64,000 nt of DNA from Diphasiastrum complanatum (GCA_029204225.1 CM055093.1:205001-269000); one strand, 5' to 3'. Positions 23,001 through 31,502 are shown, numbered from the stretch's first letter. Translations and numbers: made by a program. The notes: generated from the letters alone by a model not told the origin.

Positions 23001-23177
23001 ACAAACCCATTGATTGGATTCAGTGTTGAACTCGTACAGGGTAACATGTCCAGCCGTGGTAAGAATATCCACAACATCACGATCCATTCGCTGCAGCACC
23101 GTCATATTGAGTTCCTTGGTGCTCTGTTGATTCAATTGCGGCATCGGCTTCACATTATGCCCCATCCTCTCCACCAT
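3836..23177 (-). CDS. DCP1: DCP1, mRNA-decapping enzyme subunit 1 (exons 1-4 of a longer gene)
   Basis: DCP1 is the EVH1-domain activator of the decapping enzyme DCP2 in cytoplasmic P-bodies and promotes 5' cap removal before 5'-3' mRNA decay. Four minus-strand exons are visible: 23007-23177, 19280-19320, 19115-19164 and 3836-3980. The phases fit at each junction (0, 2, 1, 2). The peptide blocks, in order, carry NMTVLQRMD, TAGHVTLYEFN, SRKDVEGSLFVVK, TQPRFQFIVMNRR, NLVEDLLSDFEYD, VPYLLYRNAAQEVNGIWFY and ECEEVAKLFSR, which are diagnostic for plant DCP1. Introns are about 3.69 kb, 115 bp and 15.13 kb. The linker and C-terminal trimerisation exons were not found. The start could be 23177 or 23165 (both ATG); an in-frame ATG at 23324 would add a basic leader unlike the family, so I treat it as 5' UTR. 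The recognition is firm; the gene model is partial. Confidence 0.93.
3981..4573 (-). other. DCP1: DCP1 intron 3, left flank
   Basis: AT-rich intron sequence between exon 4 and the target duplication of the large hAT insertion. No coding signal is visible. Confidence 0.6.
4574..4581. repeat. Target site duplication, left copy (CTCCAAAG)
   Basis: CTCCAAAG lies immediately before the terminus CATAGATGCACCG and recurs exactly at 17086-17093 after the inverted terminus. Eight base pairs is the hAT superfamily duplication length. Confidence 0.92.
4582..4670. repeat. Palindromic subterminal repeats of hAT A
   Basis: Several overlapping copies of GATTCTGAATCGCGATCAGA run from about 4594 to 4655. 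The palindrome AATCGCGATT also occurs in the right terminus (17063-17072). Such clusters are where hAT transposases usually bind. Confidence 0.8.
5178..5219. repeat. (TA)n microsatellite, left
   Basis: About 20 TA units, joining the left arm of A to the left terminus of element B. Confidence 0.95.
5219..5325. repeat. B left end: GGTACCGC palindrome cluster
   Basis: At least six GGTACCGC or related KpnI-like palindromes lie within 100 bp of the terminus, and a matching cluster sits at the right end. They probably form the transposase-binding subterminal region. Confidence 0.75.
5871..6236 (+). CDS. Small charged coiled-coil protein of hAT element B
   Basis: An intact 121-codon frame starts MAERIPPKPEG and ends EGEESVEDQ; a longer frame exists only with a GTG start at 5829. 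The protein is very rich in Arg, Glu and Gln, with heptad-like runs (RRHNERHQKQEADIREML at about residues 24-41), a short Pro-Ala linker and a second basic helix (NFTRRQLIMVRERAARRRAN). It has no membrane segment or known catalytic motif. It is convergent with the transposase and is followed by 520 bp of non-coding sequence. A decayed homologue lies at 12635-12857 inside element C, which implies an accessory protein of this transposon group rather than a chance frame. Its role is unknown; a DNA-binding or transposase-partner role is a guess. Confidence 0.6.
   Translation: MAERIPPKPEGEARRKLEEDIRRHNERHQKQEADIREMLRQTRQRNLEPETPAPAVDPVPAVELDLDEQIGMNFTRRQLIMVRERAARRRANQEAARANREAEQERQNNAPDEGEESVEDQ
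6237..6759. other. Intergenic space between convergent B genes
   Basis: AT-rich, no coding signal. It should contain the 3' ends of both B transcripts. Confidence 0.4.
6760..8376 (-). pseudogene. B transposase C-terminal extension: acidic, Pro-rich, AT-hook
   Basis: The exon begins after CTTGCAG with a coiled-coil start (KISDLERQVD) and an Arg/Glu run. An acidic segment follows (EPVSEDEHDEDEPIQVV in one frame), with short tandem repeats of GAQDDSGV. After one in-frame TAG (7666-7668) come about 300 codons that are one-quarter Pro and contain AT hooks at KRPGRPKG and GRRGRPC. AT hooks bind the minor groove of AT-rich DNA. Element C retains the same AT-hook tail, so the extension belongs to the family. 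Confidence 0.7.
8479..8640 (-). pseudogene. B transposase hAT dimerisation block
   Basis: This exon encodes CERNWSTWALIHTRRRNRLS, the signature of the hAT C-terminal dimerisation region, and is bordered by ACAG and a GTGATA donor. In most hAT proteins the product ends soon after this; here the reading continues into another exon. Confidence 0.85.
8734..9065 (-). pseudogene. B transposase exon with WETRW block
   Basis: It starts after CTGCAG at 9066. It encodes FIWETRWNYFHRSIHNVAH and FGHPAA, then a stop (8816-8818) and a shifted YPSIQRLALRVLSQ. It ends at AG/GTATGC. Both the stop and the frameshift are disabling. Confidence 0.75.
9180..9906 (-). pseudogene. B transposase catalytic core (DUF659/hAT)
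   Basis: After the amber codon the reading continues TDVRRRPILNILVSS, then shifts frame and gives VVTVVTDNATNCIQMG and HTPCAAHDIDLLM. These are the hAT motifs around a catalytic Asp and the conserved CAAH. LRPLYIVLRMADSKGSTLG follows. The exon closes with a good donor, AG/GTAAGC, at 9178-9179. Confidence 0.85.
9907..11052 (-). pseudogene. B transposase N-terminus: BED-like zinc finger
   Basis: A 381-codon frame with LWDEVDIV then CRYCLVEF (Cys33, Cys36), SLTRLKGHL (His50) and the QRLLDTYGPR region typical of DUF659-class plant hAT proteins. Residues of about 120-290 are Pro/Ser/Ala-rich and poorly structured. The frame ends at an amber codon exactly where SDGWTD is expected. Confidence 0.85.
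11336..11420. repeat. B right end: GGTACCGCGG palindrome cluster
   Basis: Inverted counterpart of 5219-5325, with GGTACCGCGG and GGGATCCGCGG palindromes ending CCTATGA next to (TA)n. Confidence 0.75.
11421..11471. repeat. (TA)n microsatellite, middle
   Basis: About 25 TA units separating the right end of B from the left end of C. Confidence 0.95.
11480..12050. other. C left internal region, A-rich with telomere-like patches
   Basis: Homopolymer A runs and two patches of TTTAGGG at about 11870-11908. No reading frame of interest. Confidence 0.5.
12195..12545. repeat. C internal repeat, unit 1 (about 350 bp)
   Basis: Contains AAAGTGTCCCCGAAGCC, CTGGCCGAAACAGACG, CGTTTGGAGAAACGGGACCG, CTAGTCCATTTCAC and a CCATTGATGC end. 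The same order of motifs occurs at 14440-14735 and 14745-15095. Confidence 0.8.
12635..12857 (+). pseudogene. Decayed homologue of the B small coiled-coil ORF
   Basis: The plus strand reads DVRRHNERKLEAEFHKSQQE, matching DIRRHNERHQKQEADIRE of the B protein. After a frame change it reads EINFTAMVQERVPRRRASQ, matching GMNFTRRQLIMVRERAARRRANQ, followed by TAG. The middle Pro-Ala linker is shifted in frame. The homology fixes the strand and shows that the ORF is shared by two elements. Confidence 0.7.
12890..14300. repeat. 1.4-kb imperfect foldback (inverted repeat)
   Basis: The left arm (about 12890-13575) is mirrored by the right arm (about 13582-14300) around a centre at GATCCACTGATC. Matched pieces include the acidic DSDDDEEYKP coding stretch (13115-13145, mirrored near 14040-14060), LNSDTQ, CKKAMV and VFL blocks, and TGATGAAAACAACTG on the outer edge. 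Both arms preserve the same peptide frame in opposite orientation. The arms look like an unrecognised gene fragment copied in inverted orientation. A transcript would form a long hairpin RNA. Confidence 0.8.
14440..14735. repeat. C internal repeat, unit 2
   Basis: Same motif order as unit 1: GGTTGGCCGAAACGGACGAC, GTTTGGAGAAACTGGGCC, TTGGTCCATTTCACGTGACC, CGAATCGAGCCAGGCTCGG. Confidence 0.8.
14745..15095. repeat. C internal repeat, unit 3
   Basis: Directly follows unit 2 and repeats its motif order from AAAGTGTCCCCGAAGCCC to GGACCATTTATAGG. It is closer to unit 1 in its first part. Confidence 0.8.
15411..15479. repeat. (CT)n microsatellite
   Basis: About 34 CT units inside element C. Confidence 0.95.
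15643..16413 (-). pseudogene. hAT remnant: BED finger joined to AT-hook tail
   Basis: The ATG at 16411-16413 opens MAACPIWDEVAVM, then CPFCRRQFTG and RVRAHMGG, a BED-type finger of a different subfamily from B. After an Ala/Thr/Pro-rich stretch and frame changes, the minus strand reads RPPRGRGRPPGRS and SGRPRGRPAKRG (15790-15900), two AT hooks. A stop (15736-15738) and a short acidic end finish at 15643. The whole catalytic core is missing between the two parts. An upstream (CT)n (16415-16480) would add a long Arg-Glu run if an earlier start were used, which I judge artificial. Confidence 0.72.
15947..16021 (+). pseudogene. Inverted scrap of hAT core at the deletion junction
   Basis: The plus strand reads MRPIYSVLRLVDREGCTMG, clearly homologous to LRPLYIVLRMADSKGSTLG in the B core (about residues 170-190 of that frame). 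It lies opposite to the surrounding BED/AT-hook gene, so the deletion that removed the core also flipped this 75-bp piece. Confidence 0.7.
16415..16480. repeat. (CT)n microsatellite
   Basis: About 32 CT units directly upstream of the BED-finger start, grading into CACACA. Confidence 0.95.
16515..16700. repeat. Telomere-like CCCTAAA patch and CA/CT-rich simple sequence
   Basis: ACCCTAAACCCTAAACCC at about 16518 is the complement of the plant telomere unit TTTAGGG. Mixed CT and CA repeats follow. Confidence 0.85.
16741..16802. repeat. (CT)n microsatellite
   Basis: About 30 CT units near the right end of element C. Confidence 0.95.
16966..17005. repeat. (TA)n microsatellite, right
   Basis: About 19 TA units joining element C to the right arm of A (TTTGGAAAAATAGCT). 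Confidence 0.95.
17086..17093. repeat. Target site duplication, right copy (CTCCAAAG)
   Basis: Exact copy of 4574-4581, directly after the inverted terminus CGGTGCATCTATG. Confidence 0.92.
17094..19114 (-). other. DCP1: DCP1 intron 3, right flank
   Basis: AT-rich intron sequence from the hAT target duplication to the exon 3 donor (GTAATT at 19113-19114). A purine-rich tract spans about 17400-17760. No transposon protein was recognised. Confidence 0.6.
19115..19164 (-). CDS. DCP1: DCP1 exon 3 (50 nt)
   Basis: Bounded by TATGCAG at 19165 and a GTAATT donor at 19114. The first base completes an Arg codon begun in exon 2 and the last base opens the Glu codon finished in exon 4. It encodes TQPRFQFIVMNRRST, a core strand of the EVH1 domain that is near-invariant in plant DCP1. 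Confidence 0.92.
19280..19320 (-). CDS. DCP1: DCP1 exon 2 (41-nt micro-exon)
   Basis: Bounded by TTTTGCAG (acceptor at 19321) and AG/GTATG (donor at 19278-19279). It encodes SRKDVEGSLFVVK plus two bases of Arg. The 115-bp intron to exon 3 is the only short intron seen. Confidence 0.92.
19321..23006 (-). other. DCP1: DCP1 intron 1 (3.69 kb)
   Basis: Mostly AT-rich. A GC-rich patch of GAGGCCCG(C/T)TGA near-repeats occurs at about 20800-20860, (GA)n at 21360-21380, and a GC-rich block at 22480-22540 (GGGGGCCTTGCCCTGGGG). Short frames occur but none resembles a known protein. Older unrecognised insertions are likely. Confidence 0.6.
23007..23177 (-). CDS. DCP1: DCP1 exon 1 (start of EVH1 domain)
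   Basis: The ATG at 23177 (or 23165) leads to PQLNQQSTKELNMTVLQRMD and DILTTAGHVTLYEFNTESNQW, matching the N-terminus of plant DCP1. The exon closes at TGG before GTTTGT (donor at 23005-23006), phase 0. A CTCCTC-rich (GAGGAG on the sense strand) tract just upstream gives the basic leader that I treat as untranslated. Confidence 0.92.
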
Positions 23178-23953
23178 CGCAAGCCCCTTCTTCTTCCTCC
23201 TCCTCCTCCTGCTGCTGCTCCTGGCGATGGATCCGATCCAGCAGCTCCACAGAAACCTAATATGCTCCAAAGATATGGCAGCAAGAGAAAGGTCTTTGCC
23301 AAGGAAGGGTGCAACGCTTCGCATCTTATGAGCACCGGGGCTTTGGCCACCACACCCTTTTTTTTTTTATATAAAAAAATTGGTTGCCCGGGCGCCACGT
23401 GTCCAGGCAACCAAAATTTATGCCATAAGCATTTTTTTAGATTTCTCAGAGAGAATATATAGGCAGTCCCTCCCACTGTCTTACATTTGAGTGCCTGGGT
23501 GTGGCGGCATTACCTGCGCCTTGCCCGCCCGGTTCGCTTGCCCGATGTGCCCGACGCCATGTTTGCGACTGCCTGGCGACCAGCTCGCTTGACCTGCCCA
23601 GCGCCCCCCCCACCTTGTGGCTGCCCAGCGCTACCACCGGAACCGGAGTCCTCGGGACCTGCCGTTGCCCGCACCACTGCCCGGGGTGCCCGGGATCGCA
23701 GCACAGCGCCCGCGCTCGCTAAAATGGCAATGGACCAGTGTATTTGACAATGGAAAAGTCGACAACAACAAATCTTCATCAATTCAGTGGATGATATTCC
23801 AATGCAAGCTGGGGAGGGGATGTAGATATTCGTAAATCCAGATGTGGATTTACGCTCTTTCTCAACCGTGGTCCTATTTCCTGGAACAGTCGTAAGCAAA
23901 CCTCTTTTGCTCTTTAATCTACAAAAGCATAGTACATTGCTGCTTCTCAAGTT
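23178..23953 (-). promoter_or_regulatory. DCP1 5' region and probable promoter
   Basis: The 780 bp between the DCP1 start and a copia remnant. It includes a poly-T/TATA-like tract (about 23360-23378), a G-box inverted repeat (23380-23414) and a GC-rich stretch of about 230 bp (23490-23720) with GCCCGG and CCCGC motifs. No TATA element could be assigned with confidence. Confidence 0.4.
23380..23414. promoter_or_regulatory. G-box within an inverted repeat
   Basis: TTGGTTGCC and GGCAACCAA flank GGGCGCCACGTGTCCA. The CACGTG core is the plant G-box bound by bZIP/bHLH factors. It lies about 200 bp upstream of the DCP1 start. It could also be the tip of a small transposon. Confidence 0.4.
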
Positions 23954-24262
23954 ATGAAAGAAGCATTTTGGTTAAGAAATTTAATGTCAAACATTAGCAA
24001 TACACCCCGACAATCATATTTTATGATAATCAAAGTGTCATTGCCTTATCGGCCAACCTTAGATTTCACTCTAGGAGTAAGCACATTGAGATTCGATATC
24101 ACTACGTCAGGGGTAAGGTTCTCGACAGAGAGATAAGCTTAACGTATTGTCAAACGCAAGACATGATTATAGATGTGTTTGCCAAGACATTGAGCATTAA
24201 TGCACACAACAAATTTTGTGCATTGCTTAGTCTGAACATCAAGGCATTCATGGATCCATATT
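23954..24262 (+). pseudogene. Copia RNase H C-terminal remnant (element J)
   Basis: Reading frames on the plus strand give KEAFWLRNLMSNI, then in another frame DNQSVIALSANLRFHSRSKH and RYHYVRGKVLDREISL, then DVFAKTLS. This is the end of a Ty1/copia RNase H. At least one frameshift separates the pieces. The upstream part of the element is absent. Confidence 0.85.
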
Positions 24263-24797
24263 AAGGGGGGGGGTGTTGGATTTATCTCCTCTACCCTCCT
24301 AAATCCCATGTAAATCTATCTCCATTCATATCGCTACAATTTTATTCGCATTGTCGCAAAGGTTGCATAAATACTCTATTATTGAAGACATGCAAGACAA
24401 TGGCACCCGACTTATCGGAGTTGGCCAACTTATCGAGAAGCCCGACTTGGTCGACATATCGGGGAGTCCGGCTTGTCGACTCAATCGAAATATGGCGGAA
24501 ACCCGACTTGTCTGACATATCGACTTTTCAACTATCCCAACTTGATGGCCACGTCAGCGACTCACTCGACTCCGAATAGTCGAAGCCTCCACACGCTCAC
24601 TTCACTGTCTGATTATCTACTCTTCCGCTTCCGCAAACAACCGCGCAATTAAGCTCTACTTTACTTTTGTGTTCGCCTACTGCTGTAGTAGTGCACGCAC
24701 TAAGGGAATTAGTCGACAACTGCCTTCGCGCAGTAGTAGGATCATCCTGATCCGATTATTCATCCCGTCCGAGTCATCGGACCACATTTCCCCGACA
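24263..24797 (+). mobile_element. Polypurine tract and 3' LTR of copia J
   Basis: The tract AAGGGGGGGGG is followed by TGTTGGATTTATC, a copia LTR start, at 24274. The likely end is CCCCGACA at 24797, giving about 524 bp, but no second LTR is available to confirm it. Confidence 0.55.
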
Positions 24798-25478
24798 CTA
24801 ACCAACTCACCAATAATTGGAGTACTATTAGGGGAAAAAAATCTAAAAAATCAATTTAGTTCTTGTTTGTCCTCATTCTTTATTCATACAATGAACGGAA
24901 ACTCCTACCTAATGGAGATAAACTCATAGCATCTTAATAAACTCATCAATTATTGGAGTTTTGTAAAATTCAAGTGGAACCCATGACCTTTATGGAGAGG
25001 AAATGGAATCATAACCAAGTAGTTACTAATTGGAGGACCTTATGGGCCAATTATGGGATTGGCATTGTGCCTATTGTTTTTATACATTGTAGGTTATTAT
25101 AGGTACAAATTCAACTAATTTTAGTTATAAGTCTTATAGGATTACTTTGTGCTTTACCACTTTTGTTAAAACATTGTATGATTTATACAAGGTGGGCCTT
25201 TATGAGCACCAATCTCATGTCAAAGGATTGTGGTTGTGTGTTGTGATCACGTCATTAGGATGAGGATTGAAGAGGTGAAAATCACGATGGACATTGTGCA
25301 CCTATCATTGGAGATAGATGATAGAATAAGTAGCATGTACTCACATAGCATCTCATAGTGCATCTAGGGTCCCACCCTTGTTAGAGCATGAATGAGCCTT
25401 GGTAATGCTTGGCAATAATGCATGTGTTACATACCTATGTAACTAGCAGTACTTCAGACCCCTATTGGTCCATTTAGT
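24798..25478. other. Unassigned AT-rich sequence
   Basis: No gene or repeat was recognised. Confidence 0.4.
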
Positions 25479-26130
25479 GTTGGGGGCTAAATGGCAAGTT
25501 ACCCTTGGATAAGGGTTACCCTTAGGATTAAGGGTATGTGCTCTTGGTTAAGGGCAGGCAAGTGACTATACCTTGGTCGGAGGTATGGAGTCACGTGACC
25601 CTTGGATAAGGGGTACCCTTAGGATTAAGGATAGGTGTCTTAGATTAAGGTACTAGTGTCATTGGTTAAGGGCAGGTACTTGTCTATGCCTTGGATGGAG
25701 GTATGGAACCTAGAGAGGTGTTAGAAAGTCATTGGATGACTATTTCTCTCAACCTTGGGCCTCAACCTTGAACCATATCACTTTAATGGTCTAGGACCAA
25801 AGTATACATGCACAACTTGGGCAATGGGAGCTAGTAGGAGGGCGCTATTATAAAGTGTCCATTGAGTTCCCAACTCCCACAAGAAAGGCATTCAAAGAGT
25901 CATAGGTTATGGAAGGAGTCTCTTGACCTTCCATAAGCCTATAGAGGTTCTTGGAGATCCTTTAACTCCCCTAGGCTTCTCTCTCTCTCATTGGGTGGGC
26001 ATGAAACTCCATAGTGCACTGGAGGGGACCATGGGCCATCTGTATGAGGGTAGTAGGGCGCCCATTGGGAGGGGGGAGGTCTCTCTTGTTTGCTTCGCTT
26101 ATGCTCTAGTGTTGCTACTAGTGTGTATTG
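25479..26130 (+). mobile_element. Possible LTR of copia E
   Basis: Begins TGTTGGGGGCTAAATGG. It holds two tandem copies of about 100 bp (25500-25700) and a TATTATAAAG box near 25850. It ends upstream of a leader similar to that of element L. No primer site TGGTATCAGAGC follows, so this is a tentative call. Confidence 0.35.
25500..25700. repeat. Tandem repeat, 2 units of about 100 bp
   Basis: Each unit begins ACCCTTGGATAAGG, continues TACCCTTAGGATTAAGG, GGTTAAGGGCAGG and CCTTGG, and ends GGAGGTATGGA. Confidence 0.8.
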
Positions 26131-26573
26131 TGTTTCAGGTTATGAAGGAAGCAATCACATCTATGGATACTTGATCAATTCTGATTTCACACATTACATA
26201 TTGAAAGCCTAAGTGGTGGCTACAAGATTGCATATCAAGTTTTAGGCAATTGCATGTAGAATTTGAAATATTCAATTTTTTCTGATTTTGTCAAAACCCT
26301 AATTTTGATTGGATCTCTAGATTGTGAGGTTACCGAACTTCATTTGAGTGTGTTTCAATCTTAGGAAGTGGCAAGAGTCATTAGATTGAGGATAAATCAT
26401 AGGTTGTGATCAAGATTTCACTATTCTATGTGTTGATTTGCTAGATATAAGTGCTAAAAGAGAATTGAGAGGTTCCATATCTTTGTGATTTCTTTTTGAA
26501 AGCATTTGTTGTTGTTCAAAAGACGGCTTTGTGCATTGAAATAGGTTGGAAAAGAGGATGAGGTCATTGCTAC

Positions 26574-27315
26574 ATGGCTACATCAAGTGGATTCATGTTC
26601 GAAGGCAATGATAGGCTTACCTCAAATAACTATTCATTGTGGAAAGTGAGGATGGATTCACTTCTTGAGATGAATGATGTTTTGGATATTGTTGTAGGTT
26701 TGGAGGAGAGACCAACAACACAACAAGATCAAGTGAGGTATGACAAGAGGGCCAAAAGAGCTCTACACATGATTAAGATAAATGTTACCAATGAACTTCT
26801 CAAGGAAGTTGGTAAGTGTACTCCATCAAGTGAGGCTTGGGAAGCTTTGAAAAAACTTTATGAATCCAAGTCTACATCTAGAGTGTTGACTCTAAGAAGA
26901 CAAATATTTCAATGTTTGCAAAAGAATGAACAAAGTCCAAATATTTTTGTTTTGAGAGTAAAAGCTTTGAATGATGAGTTGGCTTGCATTGATGAGAGCA
27001 TTAAGGAATGAGAGCTTGTTCAAGCTATTCTTAATGGTTTGTTGGATGCTCATGCTAACATTGTACAAATTTTGGCTATTCAAAAGACTTTGCCAAGTTT
27101 GATGGATCTTCAAGAGATCTTGATCATTGAAAAATATAGGCTTCAAGCAAGAGGTGGATCTACATGAACTCAAGTTGGAGAAGAGGCTATGTTCATCAAG
27201 AACAAATTCAAGGAAAAAAACAAAAGCAAGTGGTCTAAAGGGCAAGATCAAGGGGAGGCTTTTTCACATCAAATGACACTTTGCAAGTGAGTGCTACAAG
27301 AAGAAGAGGGTTGTA
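26574..27315 (+). pseudogene. Copia Gag, element E (decayed)
   Basis: MATSSGFMFEGNDRLTSNNY opens a Ty1/copia Gag (UBN2-type). It continues to FVLRVKALNDELACIDESIK, then a TGA at 27009-27011 (in place of an expected Gly-type codon), LVQAILNGLLDAHANIV and a second stop near 27166. A nicked zinc knuckle (HFASECYKKK without its first Cys pair) ends at about 27315. No protease, integrase or RT follows. It is close to the Gag of elements F and L, and its 230-bp leader resembles that of L. Confidence 0.85.
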
Positions 27316-27624
27316 GTCTGTTAGCCACGAAACTCCGCTGCAAGCGTTTGGAGGACAATGAACAATCATTCATTTCCAAGCATTGAATCCTCAAGCTAGA
27401 GCTTCAAGTCCTCAGGTGCGAGCACGATAGAGTTCAAGGCACAGATCTTCATAGCATCGTTGAACATGTAAGTGAATACCTCACCTTCCCATATAAATTA
27501 ACGTCTTGTAATTCATCTTTCTTCAAGTTGATCACTCCATCATTGTGAGCATTGACTTCTGTAGCTAGACATATTCCATTTAATTTTGGAACTCGTGGCC
27601 TTGATTTTGAACTTTGCTTCTTCG
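27316..27624. other. Unassigned junction sequence
   Basis: No recognisable coding sequence between the copia E remnant and the CACTA subterminal repeats. Confidence 0.4.
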
Positions 27625-27639
27625 AGTTGCAAGAAAAAT

Positions 27640-28335
27640 TTTGCAGTATGTTTTAAAATAAAATGACAACTTAAAATTGTCATCATTTAGGCCGATCTAA
27701 ATAACGATTTTTGGTTGCCATTTAGGATGGTTAAAATGAGGATTTTTGGCAACAATTTATTTTTCATTTGGCCAAATAAAAAGATGTTTTTTTTATAGCT
27801 ATAATTTACATCGGTTTAAATGACAATTTTTTGTTGTCATTTTGTTTTTTTTTTGAATTTTTTAAGATAAAAGGACGGCTTTTAATGACTGTCATTCTTA
27901 AATAACGATTTTTGGTCGTCATTTAAGTAGATGCATAATTGCTGATTTGTTGCCGTCTTTTTTTTTCGGATATAAAAGGACGACTTTTAACGACTGTCAC
28001 TTAAGTTAGCTTAAATGACGATTTTTTGTCGTCATTTTTTAACGGATTTTTTTCAAATAAAAGGACGGCTGAACTTAAATGACGATTTTTTGTCGTCATT
28101 TGAGTCGGCTTAAATGACGGGTTTTGGGTGTCATTTAAAAAAAAATTCAAATAAAAGGACACACTCTAATGGCATTTTCAAGTTTGCTCAAATCACGGTC
28201 TTTGGCCTTTACTTTTTTCATTTAAGTCATCTTAAATGCCAGTTTTGTGTCGTCATTTAGAAAAAGAAAATTTCAAATAAAAGGACGGCTTCTAATAGCC
28301 ATCATTTAAGTAATTTAGATGCTTGCAAGATTGTA
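27640..28335. repeat. CACTA left subterminal repeats
   Basis: At least five units alternate AAATAAAAGGACGGCTT with TTAAATGACGATTTTTTGTC and GTCATTT, spaced about 100-120 bp apart and often self-complementary. Confidence 0.8.
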
Positions 28336-28482
28336 CATGCAATGACATGTGCTAAAAAAATATAAGTTCTTTCTATTATTGGACTTTGAACTTTTAGATT
28401 CGTACCACAAATTTTTTTGTGTCTAGTAGCTCTGGTACTCACAAAAATGTGCACGACAAGTCAATAAATCAGGTACGCAAAC

Positions 28483-29477
<995 letters not shown>

Positions 29478-29504
29478 TTGATGCTTAACTTTCATTAACG
29501 AGGT

Positions 29505-29753
29505 TGTTAGAAATCAATGATAAACTTCATTGTTATTGTTTACGATGCACATTAATGTTGATAGTTGTGACCAGCTGTCAATAGTCGTAGGCTAGTCTAT
29601 TAGTCTACTCGTAGGTTTTCTCTCTCTATCAGGGTTCAGGGTTTATTTGTACATTTTACATTCTGTATGAGTTAGTGTGATAGAGTGACAGTATGTGTTC
29701 TTCTTCCGCCTTCTTGTGGTGAATGCTTGATGTTGCATATCTAATTCTTGACA
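29505..29753 (+). repeat. 5' LTR of copia D (249 bp)
   Basis: TGTTAG...TTGACA. It includes TCTCTCTCTATCAGGGTTCAG and is followed by a primer-site relic. Confidence 0.88.
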
Positions 29754-29765
29754 TAATATCAGAGC
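29754..29765 (+). other. Primer binding site relic of copia D
   Basis: TAATATCAGAGC differs at two positions from TGGTATCAGAGC, the initiator tRNA-Met complement used by most plant copia elements. Confidence 0.8.
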
Positions 29766-29845
29766 AGTGATAGTCTTGTGTGCCTGATCAGTGGATACAG
29801 CTTGTCACAAGCTCCGCAACGAAGTGAGAAAGTCCTTCACGGGAG

Positions 29846-30775
29846 GTGAAAACTTGGAGAGACAAAAACGGCTGGAAGAAATTCTTCTTTGGTGTATTTT
29901 GTAGGGTTGGAGTTCAGAATCATCAGTGGGGCATTTTGATGGAAAAGGAGCTATGGGAGATCGTGACAGGTGAAGAGACAAGGCCAGTGATTGAAGAAGA
30001 TCAGCGGGCATTTGATAGGAGAAGACAGAAAGCCCAAAATGTCATCAACTTATCAGTTAGAGATGCAATTATTCCCTATATTTCAGATTCAGAAGGACCA
30101 AAAGAAGCGTGGGATACATTGAAGAATCTAACCGTTTACGACAGTTGATATTCAAATAGACACTCTCTTTCTAGAGTCGAATAAATTATGTCATTGTTTG
30201 AAACGACAAATACATCTCGAATACTATTTTTAAAGACAAAGTTGCATACATTGCGGATGGATGATGGTGCAACTATTGCCGATCACATACTGAAGATCAA
30301 AGAGATCCGTGATCAATTAGCAGCAGTTGGAGAGCGAGTACAAGATCGTGAGATCGTGCAATTGACATTGAATAGTCTGAGTGAGTCACATCAGATGTTT
30401 GTGATGAGTATAGCCACAAGAGAAAATCTTTCAACCTATGAAGAACTAGGTGGTTTGATTTTGCAAGAAGAGCAACGTCAAGAGAACTTGAATCATCGTA
30501 ACAAGAGCAATGATCAAGCTCTTGTAGTTAGAGGACGAGGTGGAAGATTTGGACGTGGAAAGTATCAATCGACAGGAGGAAACTCAAGCCGAGGGTCATT
30601 TCAACAATCTCATGAGCAAGTCAACGATTGTCCGAATCGAGGTAATTGGAATCAAGATCGAGGTCAAGGACACGGCTATTCAAGATAAAATAAACCTGAA
30701 AAATGTAGGTACTGCAACAAACCTGGTCAATGGGAGCGTGAATGCTTCAATAAACAGACAAATGGCAAGTGAGAA
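29846..30775 (+). pseudogene. Copia D Gag
   Basis: Reads MEKELWEIVTGEETRPV and ISDSEGPKEAWDTLKNL. It is then interrupted by an insert of about 55 bp carrying stops (30130-30187) before resuming SLFETTNTSRILFLKTKLHT. An Arg/Gly-rich stretch follows, then a knuckle CRYCNKPGQWERECFNK in which the CCHC His is Gln. Stops follow SR and GK. The N-terminus is eroded. Confidence 0.85.
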
Positions 30776-31468
30776 ATTATGCTGATCAACATCAATTTGA
30801 TGACTATTATTATGAAGACAATTATATTGATCAACATCAATACGATGATGATCAATATAAAGATGACACAGGTGAGAGTTCAAAATTTTTCATTACAACA
30901 TTAATGACAAGTGATGAAGCCAAGGATACCTGGTACATTGATAGTGGTGCATCCAAGCACATGACTTCAAGGAAAGAGTGGTTTTCAGAACTCAAGAAAA
31001 TTGACAATGGTGATGTAGTTGGACAAGTTAATGGCAAATTGCTATCTGTTAAAGGAGTTGGAGTGGTACCAGTGAAGTTAGCCAACGGGAAGATAAAGCA
31101 TATAAGCAATGTGCAATATGTACATGTCTTAGCTAACAATCTACTATCTATTGGGACGATGGCTGATCAACAACTCAAGGTTGAGTTTGACAGTGACAAA
31201 TGTCTTGTCAAAGACATTAAGAATCACTACAAAGTGATTGCTACATGAGCTAGAGTCAACAGGAATCGACTCTACAAATTGAATGCGAGATCTTTTACTC
31301 AAGCTATGGTAAGCATTGTTGATAGTCGAAGTGATCTTTGGCATCAAAGGTTTGGTCATATCAGTGCTCAAAGCTTGCAAATCCATAAAAGAGGTAATCT
31401 AGTTGTTGGATTGTCTGATATCTCTTTTGAAGAAAAAATTTGTGAGGGTTGCATTTTGGGAAAACAAC

Positions 31469-31502
<34 letters not shown>

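Noticed and set aside
23487..23950. GC-rich frames upstream of DCP1
   Set aside because: Low-complexity GCCCGG sequence read in several frames on both strands, with no homology recognised; treated as promoter-region sequence.
27288..27305. GTGCTACAAGAAGAAGAG as a possible left end of the CACTA element
   Set aside because: It encodes SECYKKKR of the copia E zinc knuckle, so the resemblance to CACTACAAGAAAA is coincidental.
27640..28335. Regularly spaced repeats that might suggest a CRISPR array
   Set aside because: The units are diverged, self-complementary subterminal repeats of a plant CACTA element, with no uniform spacers and no cas genes.
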